A stretch of DNA of 64,000 nucleotides from the NCBI RefSeq assembly GCF_012726175.1, contig NZ_JAASAD010000018.1, positions 32,009 through 96,008 of the forward strand, in the 5' to 3' direction. Below, piece by piece: positions 16,641 to 25,003 of the stretch. Position 1 is the first letter of the stretch, and every line of letters starts with the position of its first letter. The translations under genes were made by a program, and so were the position numbers. The stretch comes from Micromonospora sp. HNM0581 (GTDB lineage Bacteria > Actinomycetota > Actinomycetes > Mycobacteriales > Micromonosporaceae). The notes beneath the pieces are model-generated. The model had not been told where the DNA came from. It made no database searches and saw only the letters and a program-made list of their open reading frames with translations.

Positions 16641-17915
16641 GTGACACCGGAGGAGATTCTCGCCGCCGACGCGGCGCACGTGTGGCATCCGTACGCGGCG
16701 CTGCCCCCGGCGATGCCGCCGTACCTGGTGCAGAGCGCCAACGGGGTGCGGCTACACCTGGCCGATGGCCGTGCGCTGGTCGACGGGATGTCTTCCTGGT
16801 GGGCGGCGATCCACGGTTACCGGCATCCGGTGCTGGACGCGGCGGTGACCGACCAGCTCGGCCGGATGAGTCACGTCATGTTCGGCGGGCTGACCCATGC
16901 CCCGGCCGTGGAACTGGCCCGTACGTTGGTCGAGGTGACGCCCGACGGGCTGGAGCACGTGTTCCTGGCCGACTCCGGATCGGTGAGTGTCGAGGTCGCG
17001 GTGAAGATGTGCCTGCAGTACCAGCGGGCCACCGGCCGCCCGCAGCGGCACCGGTTGGCCACCTGGCGGGGCGGGTACCACGGCGACACGTTCCATCCGA
17101 TGAGCGTCTGCGACCCCGAGGGAGGCATGCACCACCTCTGGGGGGACGTGCTGCCACGACAGCTTTTCGCCCCGGCGCCGCCCGGGGGCGTCGACAGCCC
17201 ACCGGATCCGGTGTACGAAGCGGCGCTCGTCGACGCGGTCGAGCGGAGTGCCGACGAGCTGGCAGCGGTGATCGTGGAACCGGTGGTGCAGGGTGCAGGC
17301 GGGATGCGTTTCCACAATCCGCACTATCTGCGGGTGCTGCGCGAGGTGACCCGCGCGCACGGGGTGCTGCTGATCTTCGACGAGATCGCCACCGGCTTCG
17401 GTCGGACCGGAACGCTGTTCGCCGCCGAGCGCGCCGGGGTGACTCCGGACGTGCTCTGTGTCGGTAAGGCGCTCACCGGTGGTTACCTCACCCTGGCCGC
17501 GGCGCTGTGCACGGCGGAGGTTGCGCGGGGCATCCGGGCCGGTGGTGTGCTCGCCCACGGCCCGACGTTCATGGGCAATCCGCTCGCCTGTGCGGTAGCC
17601 AACGCGTCTTTGGGCCTGCTGCGGGGCGGAGACTGGGCCGCAGAGGTGGCACGGATCGAGCGTGTGCTGCGGTCCGGGTTGGAGCCGCTGCGGAGCGCGC
17701 CGGGCGTGGCGGACGTGCGGGTGCTCGGCGCCATCGGGGTGGTCCAGTTGGATCACGAGGTGGATGTCGACGCGGCCACGGTCGCCGCGGTGGCGCGGGG
17801 CGTGTGGCTGCGTCCGTTCCGGGATCTGGTCTACACCATGCCGCCGTACGTCACCACGGACGCCGATCTGGCGGTTCTGCTGTCGGGTGTCGCGGCAGCG
17901 ATCGCGGTGGCCTGA
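16641..17915 (+). CDS. bioA: Adenosylmethionine-8-amino-7-oxononanoate aminotransferase
   Basis: PLP enzyme of biotin synthesis converting KAPA to DAPA with S-adenosylmethionine as amino donor. The 424 residues show the BioA-specific N-terminal HVWHPYAAL and SSWWAAIHGY, the class III motif FDEIATGFGRTG and the PLP-lysine region CVGKALTGGYLTLAA. GTG 16641 follows GGGAGG. It is odd in this position, between pyrD and pyrF, with no other bio gene in the window. Its stop codon is the first part of a 32-bp-period repeat array. Confidence 0.92.
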   Translation: MTPEEILAADAAHVWHPYAALPPAMPPYLVQSANGVRLHLADGRALVDGMSSWWAAIHGYRHPVLDAAVTDQLGRMSHVMFGGLTHAPAVELARTLVEVTPDGLEHVFLADSGSVSVEVAVKMCLQYQRATGRPQRHRLATWRGGYHGDTFHPMSVCDPEGGMHHLWGDVLPRQLFAPAPPGGVDSPPDPVYEAALVDAVERSADELAAVIVEPVVQGAGGMRFHNPHYLRVLREVTRAHGVLLIFDEIATGFGRTGTLFAAERAGVTPDVLCVGKALTGGYLTLAAALCTAEVARGIRAGGVLAHGPTFMGNPLACAVANASLGLLRGGDWAAEVARIERVLRSGLEPLRSAPGVADVRVLGAIGVVQLDHEVDVDAATVAAVARGVWLRPFRDLVYTMPPYVTTDADLAVLLSGVAAAIAVA

Positions 17916-18016
17916 GTAGGCGTGTGGGTGTGCTCCGATCGATTTGAGTAGGTGGCCGGGGGCGTCGTCGCGGATTGGAGTAGCGCGGCGGTGCTCTGGC
18001 GGCCCTGCTGAGTAGG
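17913..18016 (+). repeat. Four TGAGTAGG-type motifs at exact 32-bp spacing upstream of pyrF
   Basis: TGAGTAGG occurs at 17913-17920, 17945-17952 and 18009-18016, and a variant GGAGTAGC at 17977-17984. Every step is 32 bp, about three helical turns, while the sequence between motifs is poorly conserved apart from GATT before copies two and three. The first copy contains the bioA stop codon. This is either a binding array on one DNA face for pyrF control or a decayed direct repeat. Confidence 0.6.
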
Positions 18017-18063
18017 CGCGGAAGGGCAAGAACCCGCGCAGGACGAGAGGAAGGTACTGGTTC

Positions 18064-18900
18064 GTGGAGAGTTTCGGCGTCCGGTTGCACCGGGCCATCG
18101 ACGAGCGTGGACCGCTCTGTGTGGGGATCGACCCGCATCCGGCGTTGCTGGCCCGGTGGGGCCTCGACGACGACGTGGCCGGACTCGATCGGTTCGCCCG
18201 GGTAGTCGTTGATGCCCTCGGTGACCGGGTTGCGGTGGTCAAGCCCCAGTCGGCGTTCTTCGAGCGATTCGGGTCCCAAGGGTTGGCGGTACTTGAGTCA
18301 ACTATCCGACAGTTACGAAATCTCGGCTCACTCGTTCTGCTCGACGTCAAGCGCGGCGATATCGGCTCGACTGTCCGCGCCTACGCGTCGGCCTACCTTG
18401 ACCCATCCAGTCCCATGCATGTCGACGCGGTGACCGCGAGTCCCTTCCTGGGGGTCGGCTCGCTCGCTCCGATGTTCGAGCTGGCCGCCGAACACGGCGG
18501 TGGTGTGTTCGTCCTGGCGCTCACCTCCAACCCCGAGGGCGCCTCGGTGCAGCGGGCGCGCAACGCCGACGGTCGTACCGTCGCCCAGACCGTCCTCGAC
18601 GAGATTTCCCAGCTCAACGCCGGCGCGGAGCCGATCGGGAGTATCGGTGCGGTGATCGGGGCGACGGTCGGGAAGACGAGCTGCGACCTGTCGGCGGTCA
18701 ACGGCCCCCTGCTCGCACCCGGGCTCGGAGCGCAGGGCGCGACGGCGGCGGATCTGCGGGTCGTATTCGGTTCCGCGTTGCCCGCCGTGCTGCCCGCGTA
18801 CTCCCGTGAGGTGCTGGGCGCAGGACCCGATCCGGAGGCGTTACGGGCTGCCGCAGAGCGCGCCGTGGTCGAGTGCCGAGCGGTTCTGGCGATGTCGTGA
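18064..18900 (+). CDS. pyrF: Orotidine 5'-phosphate decarboxylase (type 2)
   Basis: Last step of UMP synthesis. The catalytic motif LLDVKRGDIGST with its Asp-Lys-x-x-Asp arrangement is intact, and VGIDPHPALLARW marks the longer type 2 subfamily typical of actinobacteria and mycobacteria; 278 residues. Start GTG 18064 lies about 9 nt after GAGGAAGG. The 148 bp upstream hold the 32-bp-period motifs, so pyrF may have its own promoter in addition to operon readthrough. Confidence 0.94.
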   Translation: MESFGVRLHRAIDERGPLCVGIDPHPALLARWGLDDDVAGLDRFARVVVDALGDRVAVVKPQSAFFERFGSQGLAVLESTIRQLRNLGSLVLLDVKRGDIGSTVRAYASAYLDPSSPMHVDAVTASPFLGVGSLAPMFELAAEHGGGVFVLALTSNPEGASVQRARNADGRTVAQTVLDEISQLNAGAEPIGSIGAVIGATVGKTSCDLSAVNGPLLAPGLGAQGATAADLRVVFGSALPAVLPAYSREVLGAGPDPEALRAAAERAVVECRAVLAMS

Positions 18901-19071
18901 CTGACTGATGGCTCGGTCACTTTGCGGTGATCATCGCGCGCCCACGTTGCCGAAAGCTCCTTTGGCCGCTAGTTTTCCCCGCGCTGGGAACCCCTTGGTT
19001 CACAGCGACACCACGTTTCACAGATGCGGCGGCGCGTCCCGCCCGTCGCTATAGGGACCTGAGGAGAACTG

Positions 19072-19389
19072 GTGCCGCTCCCGTCACTGACCCCCGAGCA
19101 GCGCGCTGCCGCGCTGGAAAAGGCTGCGGAGATCCGCAAAGCCCGTGCCGAGCTGAAGGAGCAGCTCAAGCAGGGCAAGACCACCCTCGGAGCCGTTCTT
19201 GAGCGGGCCGAGTCCGACGATGTCGTCGGCAAGCTCAAGGTGTCGGCCGTGCTGCAGGCTATGCCGGGCATCGGCAAGATCCGGGCTACTCAGATCATGG
19301 AGAAGCTCAAGATCGCCGATAGCCGCCGCCTCCGTGGCCTCGGCGAGCAGCAGCGCAAGGCCCTGCTTGGGGAGTTCGCCGCCAACTGA
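19072..19389 (+). CDS. mihF: Actinobacterial integration host factor MihF
   Basis: A small nucleoid protein unrelated to HU/IHF folds that compacts DNA. It is 105 residues long with the conserved helix-two-turn-helix core AVLQAMPGIGKIRATQIMEK, and a long charged N-terminal helix (ALEKAAEIRKARAELKEQLK). The GTG start follows GAGGAGA by 4 nt. The 171 bp between pyrF and mihF probably contain its promoter. The mihF-gmk-rpoZ-coaBC-metK-priA order is widespread in actinobacteria. Confidence 0.94.
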   Translation: MPLPSLTPEQRAAALEKAAEIRKARAELKEQLKQGKTTLGAVLERAESDDVVGKLKVSAVLQAMPGIGKIRATQIMEKLKIADSRRLRGLGEQQRKALLGEFAAN

Positions 19390-19414
19390 GCACGACTGCG
19401 GGTAGAAACAAGCA

Positions 19415-19948
19415 GTGAGCTTGGATGACGAGGCGCGCCCGGCGGCTCGGCTCACTGTCCTGGCCGGCCCTTCCGGCGCCGGCAGGGAGAGTGTCGTCGA
19501 GCTGGTCCGGGCGCGTTCTCCGTCAGTGTGGACGCCGGTCGCGGTCACCACCCGGCCCCGCCGGGCCAGCGAACTTGACGGCGTCCACCGACACTTCGTC
19601 ACGCCGGAGGAGTTCGACGGTCGGCTCGCCGCCGGTGAACTGCTGGAGTGGAGTCGGCTCGGTCCCCACCGACGGGGTACGGAGATCACCCCACTGCGCC
19701 GCCGGCTCGCAGCCGGGCAGCCCGTGTTGCTCGCGCTGGACCTCGACGGGGCGTTGCAGGTCCGGGCCCGATGGCCGAAGGCACGACTCGTCCTGCTCCA
19801 TCCGCCCGGTCGCCCACCGGAGCTGCCTGTCGTGGCGGCCTTCGACCTCAGCGTTTCGCATGACCGCATCGAGCGGGTCGTAGATGAACTGGTAGGATTC
19901 ATCGGTTCTTCCTTCCTGGCTCCGGCCCGACCGCGACCGCGCGGTTGA
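19415..19948 (+). CDS. Guanylate kinase homologue with degenerate active site
   Basis: It occupies the gmk position between mihF and rpoZ and aligns with guanylate kinase along its length, but key sites are altered. The P-loop reads GPSGAGRES instead of GPSGVGKST, so the lysine and the following Ser/Thr are lost. The GMP-site tyrosines are replaced (GVHRHF, HRRGTE), while TTRPRR and the LDLDG aspartate remain. After LLHPPGRPPE the roughly 35-residue lid with catalytic arginines is missing, and the protein resumes at FDLSVSHDRIERVVDELV. At 177 residues it is shorter than usual. It is probably not an active kinase, so a true gmk would be needed elsewhere. Start GTG 19415 is tentative. Confidence 0.8.
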   Translation: MSLDDEARPAARLTVLAGPSGAGRESVVELVRARSPSVWTPVAVTTRPRRASELDGVHRHFVTPEEFDGRLAAGELLEWSRLGPHRRGTEITPLRRRLAAGQPVLLALDLDGALQVRARWPKARLVLLHPPGRPPELPVVAAFDLSVSHDRIERVVDELVGFIGSSFLAPARPRPRG

Positions 19949-20001
19949 GTGCCGGCCCCGCGTGTACGCGCGGTCCGTGCGAAAGACGCAGAGGTTTATC
20001 C

Positions 20002-20265
20002 GTGGGATCCATCGCCAACCCCGAAGGCATCACCAACCCGCCGATCGACGAGCTCCTGGAGAAGACGACGTCGAAGTACGCGCTCGTCATCTTCGCCGCC
20101 AAGCGCGCCCGCCAGGTCAACGCCTACTACAGCCAGCTCGGTGAGGGCCTGCTGGAGTACGTCGGCCCGCTCGTCGAGACCACGCCCCAGGAGAAGCCGC
20201 TCTCCATCGCGATGCGCGAGATCAACGCGGGCCTGCTCACCGCTGAGCCGACCGACCAGCCGTAG
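20002..20265 (+). CDS. rpoZ: RNA polymerase omega subunit
   Basis: Omega supports folding and assembly of the beta-prime subunit. The 87-residue protein has the family core NPPIDELLEKTTSKYALVIF and AKRARQVNAYY. GTG 20002 is chosen because GCAGAGG lies about 7 nt upstream and the N-terminus GSIANPEG matches actinobacterial homologues; a longer start at 19945 would overlap the preceding gene needlessly. coaBC follows after 14 nt. Confidence 0.94.
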   Translation: MGSIANPEGITNPPIDELLEKTTSKYALVIFAAKRARQVNAYYSQLGEGLLEYVGPLVETTPQEKPLSIAMREINAGLLTAEPTDQP

Positions 20266-20279
20266 TTCTCCGCGCGTCG

Positions 20280-21491
20280 ATGAGCGCCCGGATCATTCTC
20301 GGCGTCGGCGGTGGCATCGCCGCCTACAAGGCGTGCGAGTTGCTGCGCCTGTTCACCGAGTCGGGCCATCAGGTGCGGGTGGTGCCGACCGCTGCCGCGC
20401 TACGTTTCGTCGGCGCGCCGACGTGGGCGGCGCTGTCCGGGCAGCCGGTCGCCGAGGATGTCTGGTCCGATGTGCACGAGGTGCCACACGTGCGCCTCGG
20501 CCAGCAGGCCGATCTGGTGGTGGTCGCGCCTGCCACCGCCGATCTGCTGGCCCGGGCCGCCCACGGCCTTGCCGACGACCTACTCGGCAACACCCTGCTC
20601 ACCGCCCGCTGTCCGGTGCTGCTGGCGCCGGCCATGCACACCGAGATGTGGGAGCATCCGGCCACCGTCGCCAACGTCGCGACGCTGCGAGCCCGAGGTG
20701 TCCGGGTCGTCGAGCCGGCCGTGGGGCGACTCACCGGCGCCGACACCGGCAAGGGGCGGCTGCCGGAGCCAGCCGAGATCTTCGCCGTGGCCCGCCGGGT
20801 CCTGGCCCGCGGCGCCGAGGCGTCGGCCGACCTGACCGGCCGTCGGGTGGTGGTCACCGCCGGTGGCACCCGGGAACCACTCGATCCGGTGCGCTTCCTG
20901 GGTAACCGGTCCTCCGGCAAGCAGGGTTACGCGTTCGCCCGGGCCGCCCTCGCCCGTGGCGCCCGGGTAACGCTTGTCGCGGCCAACGTCGCACTGCCTG
21001 ACCCGGCCGGTGCGGATCTGGTCCGCGTCGGCACCACGGAGGAGTTGCGGGCGGCCACGTTGACGGCGGCAGTGGACGCCGACGTGGTGGTGATGGCGGC
21101 GGCTCCGGCCGATTTCCGGCCGACGACGTACGCGCCTGGCAAAATCAAGAAGTCGGACGACGGCACCGCACCCACGATCGAACTCGTCACCAACCCGGAC
21201 ATCGCCGCCGAGTTGGGGCAGCGTCGCCGGCCGGAGCAGGTGCTCGTGGTGTTCGCCGCCGAAACCGACGACGCCGAGGCCAACGGACGGGCCAAGCTGG
21301 CCCGCAAGCGAGCCGACCTCATCGTCATCAACGAGGTCGGTCCGGACAAGGTCTTCGGCGCCGAAACCAACGCGGCCACGGTCATCGGCGTGGACGGTTC
21401 GGTCACCCGGATACCCGAGCGGTCGAAGGAGGATCTCGCCGATGGGGTGTGGGACCTGGTGGTCGCACGGTTGACCGGTGACTCCTCCTGA
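20280..21491 (+). CDS. coaBC: Bifunctional phosphopantothenoylcysteine decarboxylase / ligase
   Basis: Makes 4'-phosphopantetheine for coenzyme A. The N-terminal flavin-dependent CoaC domain (about 1-185) opens ILGVGGGIAAYKACEL and has the APAMHTEMW substrate clamp. The C-terminal CoaB domain (about 190-403) has VVVTAGGTREPLDPVR and FLGNRSSGKQGY. Two variations stand out: VGGG for the common VSGG in CoaC, and AAAPADFRP for AAVADFRP in CoaB. Length is standard. metK follows after 85 bp that contain a TACACT -10 candidate at 21538. Confidence 0.94.
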   Translation: MSARIILGVGGGIAAYKACELLRLFTESGHQVRVVPTAAALRFVGAPTWAALSGQPVAEDVWSDVHEVPHVRLGQQADLVVVAPATADLLARAAHGLADDLLGNTLLTARCPVLLAPAMHTEMWEHPATVANVATLRARGVRVVEPAVGRLTGADTGKGRLPEPAEIFAVARRVLARGAEASADLTGRRVVVTAGGTREPLDPVRFLGNRSSGKQGYAFARAALARGARVTLVAANVALPDPAGADLVRVGTTEELRAATLTAAVDADVVVMAAAPADFRPTTYAPGKIKKSDDGTAPTIELVTNPDIAAELGQRRRPEQVLVVFAAETDDAEANGRAKLARKRADLIVINEVGPDKVFGAETNAATVIGVDGSVTRIPERSKEDLADGVWDLVVARLTGDSS

Positions 21492-21576
21492 CGGCTAGGT
21501 CCACCGACCGTGAACGCCGTCGTCGACGGTTGGTGACTACACTGCCGCGCAACGACGTCCAAGACTTAGGAGTACC

Positions 21577-22770
21577 GTGACACGCCGCCTCTTCACGTCC
21601 GAATCGGTCACGGAAGGCCACCCGGACAAGATCGCCGACCAGATCAGTGACGGCATCCTCGATGCCCTGTTGACGCAGGATCCACACAGTCGTGTGGCGG
21701 TGGAAACCCTGATCACCACGGGTCAGGTACACGTCGCCGGTGAGGTGACGACCAAGGCGTACGCCGACATCCCGACGATCGTGCGCGAGACGATCCTCGG
21801 GATCGGGTACGACTCGTCGAAGAAGGGGTTCGACGGGGCGTCCTGTGGGGTCAGTGTCTCGATCGGCTCCCAGTCGCCGGACATCGCGCAGGGTGTCGAC
21901 AACGCCTTCGAGCTGCGTACCGGGACGTCGGAGAGCGCGTTGGACGCGCAGGGCGCCGGCGATCAGGGCATGATGTTCGGGTTCGCCTGTTCGGAAACGC
22001 CCGAGCTGATGCCGTTGCCGATCGCGCTCGCACACCGGTTGGCCCGTCGACTCGCCGCCGTACGCAAGGATGGCACGGTTCCCTACCTGCGCCCGGACGG
22101 CAAGACCCAGGTCACCATCGAGTACGACGGCCTGCGCCCGGTGCGGCTGGACACGGTCGTGGTGTCCAGCCAGCACGCGGCGGACATCTCGCTGGAGTCG
22201 CTGCTCACCCCGGACGTACGTGACCACGTCATCGCCCCCGAGCTGGAGAGCCTGGGCCTGGACACCGACGGCTACCGGCTGCTGGTCAACCCCACCGGCC
22301 GGTTCGAGATCGGTGGTCCGATGGGCGACGCCGGCCTGACCGGGCGGAAGATCATCGTGGACACCTACGGCGGCTACGCCCGGCACGGTGGCGGGGCGTT
22401 CTCCGGCAAGGACCCGTCGAAGGTCGACCGGTCGGCGGCGTACGCCATGCGGTGGGTGGCCAAGAACGTGGTGGCCGCTGGTCTCGCGGAGCGGTGCGAG
22501 GTGCAGGTGGCGTACGCGATCGGCAAGGCCCATCCGGTGAGCCTGTTCGTCGAGACGTTCGGCACGGAGACGGTGCCGGTGGCCTCGATCGAGAAGGCCG
22601 TCACGGAGATCTTCGACCTGCGTCCGGCGGCCATCATCCGGGACCTGCACCTGCTGCGGCCGATCTACGCGCAGACCGCCGCGTACGGCCACTTCGGCCG
22701 TGAACTGCCCGAGCTGACCTGGGAGTCCACCGACCGGGCCGCCGACCTCAAGTCGGCCGCGGGAGCCTGA
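21577..22770 (+). CDS. metK: S-adenosylmethionine synthetase
   Basis: Condenses methionine and ATP to S-adenosylmethionine. The 397 residues include GHPDKIADQISD, the second signature GGGAFSGKDPSKVDRSAAY and GAGDQGMMFG. The GTG start follows AGGAG by 5 nt. No SAM riboswitch structure was recognised in the 85-bp leader. The gene is followed by a 10-bp stem-loop. Confidence 0.96.
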   Translation: MTRRLFTSESVTEGHPDKIADQISDGILDALLTQDPHSRVAVETLITTGQVHVAGEVTTKAYADIPTIVRETILGIGYDSSKKGFDGASCGVSVSIGSQSPDIAQGVDNAFELRTGTSESALDAQGAGDQGMMFGFACSETPELMPLPIALAHRLARRLAAVRKDGTVPYLRPDGKTQVTIEYDGLRPVRLDTVVVSSQHAADISLESLLTPDVRDHVIAPELESLGLDTDGYRLLVNPTGRFEIGGPMGDAGLTGRKIIVDTYGGYARHGGGAFSGKDPSKVDRSAAYAMRWVAKNVVAAGLAERCEVQVAYAIGKAHPVSLFVETFGTETVPVASIEKAVTEIFDLRPAAIIRDLHLLRPIYAQTAAYGHFGRELPELTWESTDRAADLKSAAGA

Positions 22771-22790
22771 CAACCACCAGGCGCGACGAC

Positions 22791-22814
22791 CGGCGACCCG
22801 CTGACGGGTCGCCG
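22791..22814 (+). terminator. Perfect 10-bp stem-loop after metK, possible U-less terminator
   Basis: Arms CGGCGACCCG (22791-22800) and its exact complement (22805-22814) enclose a CTGA tetraloop. No T-tract follows. It ends 15 nt before the priA start, so it may reduce readthrough from metK or affect priA translation. Confidence 0.5.
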
Positions 22815-22829
22815 GTCGCCCGTGTCTGC

Positions 22830-24734
22830 GTGGATGTACCCCTGGCTCACCTGGATCGTCCCTTCGACTACCTGGTGCCGCAGGCGTTCTCCGCCGACGC
22901 CGTGCCGGGCGTCCGGGTGAAGGTGCGCTTCGCCGGGCAACTCGTCGACGGCTGGCTGCTGGAGCGGACCGGACGTTCCGACCACCCCCGGCTCGCCTAC
23001 CTGGACAAGGTCGTCTCCCCGGTGCCGGTGCTCGCACCGGAGGTGGCCCAACTGGCCCGGGTCGTCGCCGACCGGTACGCCGGCAGTATGGCCGACGTCC
23101 TGCGGTTGGCGGTTCCACCCCGGCACGCCCGGGTGGAGAAGGAGATCACCGCTGGGCTCCGGACGGTCGACCAGCCGATGCCGGAGCCGGAAGGGTGGCG
23201 CGACTATCCGGCCGGGCCGGCGCTGCTTCGGGCCCTCGCCGACGGGCGCGCTCCCCGGGCCGTGTGGTCGGCGCTGCCGGGGGAGGACTGGGCGGCCCGT
23301 TACGCCACTGCCGTGGCCGCCACGGTGACCGCCGGCCGGGGGGCACTCGTGGTGGTGGCCGACGGGCGGGACCTGGACCGGCTCGACGCCGCACTGAGCG
23401 CACGGCTGGGTGCGGGGCGACACGTCTGCCTGTCGGCGGCTCTCGGCCCGGCGCGGCGTTACCGCGCGTTCCTGGCTGCCCGCCGTGGCGATGTCTCCGT
23501 GGTGATCGGTACCCGGGCGGCCATGTTCGCGCCGGTCGACCGACTGGGACTCGTAGCCATCTGGGACGACGGTGACGATCTGCACGCCGAGCCGCGGGCC
23601 CCTTACCCTCATGCCCGCGAGGTACTACTCACCCGGGCCCAGCTGGCTGAGGTGGGCGCGCTCGTCGGTGGTTACGCCCGTACCGCCGAGGCGCAGTTGC
23701 TCGTCGAGACCGGGTGGGCCCGCGAGGTGATCGCCGACCGGGCGGTGCTGCGGGAGCGTACCCCGGCGATCGTGCCGACCGGCGACGATCCGCAGCTGGC
23801 CCGTGATCCCGGTGCGGCGACCGCCCGGCTACCCAGCCTGGCCTGGACTGCTGCCCGGGAGGCATTGCGCACGGACGCGCCGGTCCTGGTTCAGGTGCCC
23901 CGACGGGGCTATCTCCCGTCGGTGGCCTGTGCCCAATGCCGTACCCCGGCCCGCTGTCCGCACTGTGCCGGCCCACTCGCGTTGCCGTCGGCCGGCGGTT
24001 CGCCCGCCTGCCGTTGGTGCGCTCGGATCGCGGCGGCCTACGCCTGCCCGCACTGTGGTGGGCGTCGGCTGCGCGCCTCGGTCACCGGTGCCCGGCGTAC
24101 CGCCGAGGAACTGGGCCGGGCCTTCCCGGGGGTGCCGGTTCGCACCTCCGGCCGGGAGGAGGTGTTGGTCGACGTTCCCGGCGGTGCCGGCCTGGTGATC
24201 GCGACTCCTGGCGCCGAGCCGGTGGCCGACGGCGGCTACGGAGCGGTGCTGCTGTTGGACACCTGGGCCCTGCTCACCCGCGCCGACCTGCGGGCGGGGG
24301 AGGAGGCGTTGCGCCGCTGGACAGCGGCGGCGGCGCTGGCCAGGCGGGCGTCCGACGGTGGCCGGGTGGTGGTGGTCGCCGACGGCGCGCTCGCACCGGT
24401 GCAGGCGCTGCTGCGGTGGGACGCCGGCTGGTTCGCGGCCCGGGAGCTGGCCGAGCGGCGGGAGCTGGGCTTCCCACCGGCTGTGCGGATGGCAAGCGTG
24501 ACGGGCCTGCCTGCCGCGGTCGCCGACCTGTTGGCGCAGGCATGCCTGCCCGACGGGGCCGAGCTGCTCGGTCCGGTCCCGGCCGACGGCGAACGGGAGC
24601 GGATGTTGGTGCGGGTGTCGAGGGCCCGGGCCGTCGCCTTGGCCGGTGCGCTGCACGCGGCGGCCGGGGTGCGCAGCGCCCGCAAGGCGACTGAGCCGGT
24701 ACGCCTCCAGGTCGACCCGCTCGCGCTGTTCTGA
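22830..24734 (+). CDS. priA: PriA-type primosomal protein N' lacking helicase motifs
   Basis: A replication-restart protein homologue. The N-terminal DNA-binding domain (VDVPLAHLDRPFDYLVP) and the zinc-binding cysteine cluster (CAQC, CPHC, CRWC, CPHC near residues 370-415) are recognisable. The Walker A and DEAH motifs of true PriA are not: the corresponding places read ALPGEDWAA and IWDDGDD. This degeneration is characteristic of actinobacterial PriA and suggests no ATPase activity. Homologues often begin a few residues earlier, but no standard start codon lies between GTG 22830 and metK. Confidence 0.88.
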   Translation: MDVPLAHLDRPFDYLVPQAFSADAVPGVRVKVRFAGQLVDGWLLERTGRSDHPRLAYLDKVVSPVPVLAPEVAQLARVVADRYAGSMADVLRLAVPPRHARVEKEITAGLRTVDQPMPEPEGWRDYPAGPALLRALADGRAPRAVWSALPGEDWAARYATAVAATVTAGRGALVVVADGRDLDRLDAALSARLGAGRHVCLSAALGPARRYRAFLAARRGDVSVVIGTRAAMFAPVDRLGLVAIWDDGDDLHAEPRAPYPHAREVLLTRAQLAEVGALVGGYARTAEAQLLVETGWAREVIADRAVLRERTPAIVPTGDDPQLARDPGAATARLPSLAWTAAREALRTDAPVLVQVPRRGYLPSVACAQCRTPARCPHCAGPLALPSAGGSPACRWCARIAAAYACPHCGGRRLRASVTGARRTAEELGRAFPGVPVRTSGREEVLVDVPGGAGLVIATPGAEPVADGGYGAVLLLDTWALLTRADLRAGEEALRRWTAAAALARRASDGGRVVVVADGALAPVQALLRWDAGWFAARELAERRELGFPPAVRMASVTGLPAAVADLLAQACLPDGAELLGPVPADGERERMLVRVSRARAVALAGALHAAAGVRSARKATEPVRLQVDPLALF

Positions 24735-24751
24735 CCGAGATCGTGACGGTG

Positions 24752-24779
24752 GGTATCGATCGCCGCCCAGATCGATACC
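24752..24779. promoter_or_regulatory. 9-bp inverted repeat downstream of priA
   Basis: GGTATCGAT and its complement flank a 10-nt spacer. It could be a weak terminator for priA or an operator for the next gene. The rest of 24735-25003 holds only the small dyad at 24846 and no coding frame I trust. Confidence 0.35.
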
Positions 24780-24845
24780 AAATGTCATCCGATCATGACT
24801 CGGTGTGGCGCTTTGTCCGCCGAGAGTCGTGTACCGGAGCCAGAC

Positions 24846-24864
24846 CCACCTCAGGTGGTAGCAT
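24846..24864. promoter_or_regulatory. CCACCT/AGGTGG dyad abutting a -10-like TAGCAT
   Basis: A perfect 6-bp dyad with a 1-nt centre (24846-24858) is directly followed by TAGCAT (24859-24864), about 140 nt ahead of the kinase/ParB-like gene. A protein bound here would sit between -35 and -10. Confidence 0.35.
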
Positions 24865-25003
24865 CGCCGGTCATGCCGGTGCGTACGGCCACTCCAGGTC
24901 GAGCTATAGGGTGTCCTAGGGCAGCGCGACGACGGCGGAAGCGCGTCGGCCCGGCGCGGAAAACGATGATCTCAACCGGCCGGTGATCAGGGGTGGACAA
25001 GTC

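Noticed and set aside
17913..18016. CRISPR array
   Set aside because: The repeated motif is only 8 bp and one copy is degenerate; CRISPR repeats are over 20 bp and nearly identical, and no cas gene is present.
21492..21576. SAM riboswitch ahead of metK
   Set aside because: Only 85 bp are available and none of the known SAM aptamer core motifs could be recognised.
22771..22829. 59-bp metK/priA gap as another coupling element
   Set aside because: The length matches by chance: there is no GTGA or ATGA overlap at either end and the gap contains a 10-bp hairpin instead.
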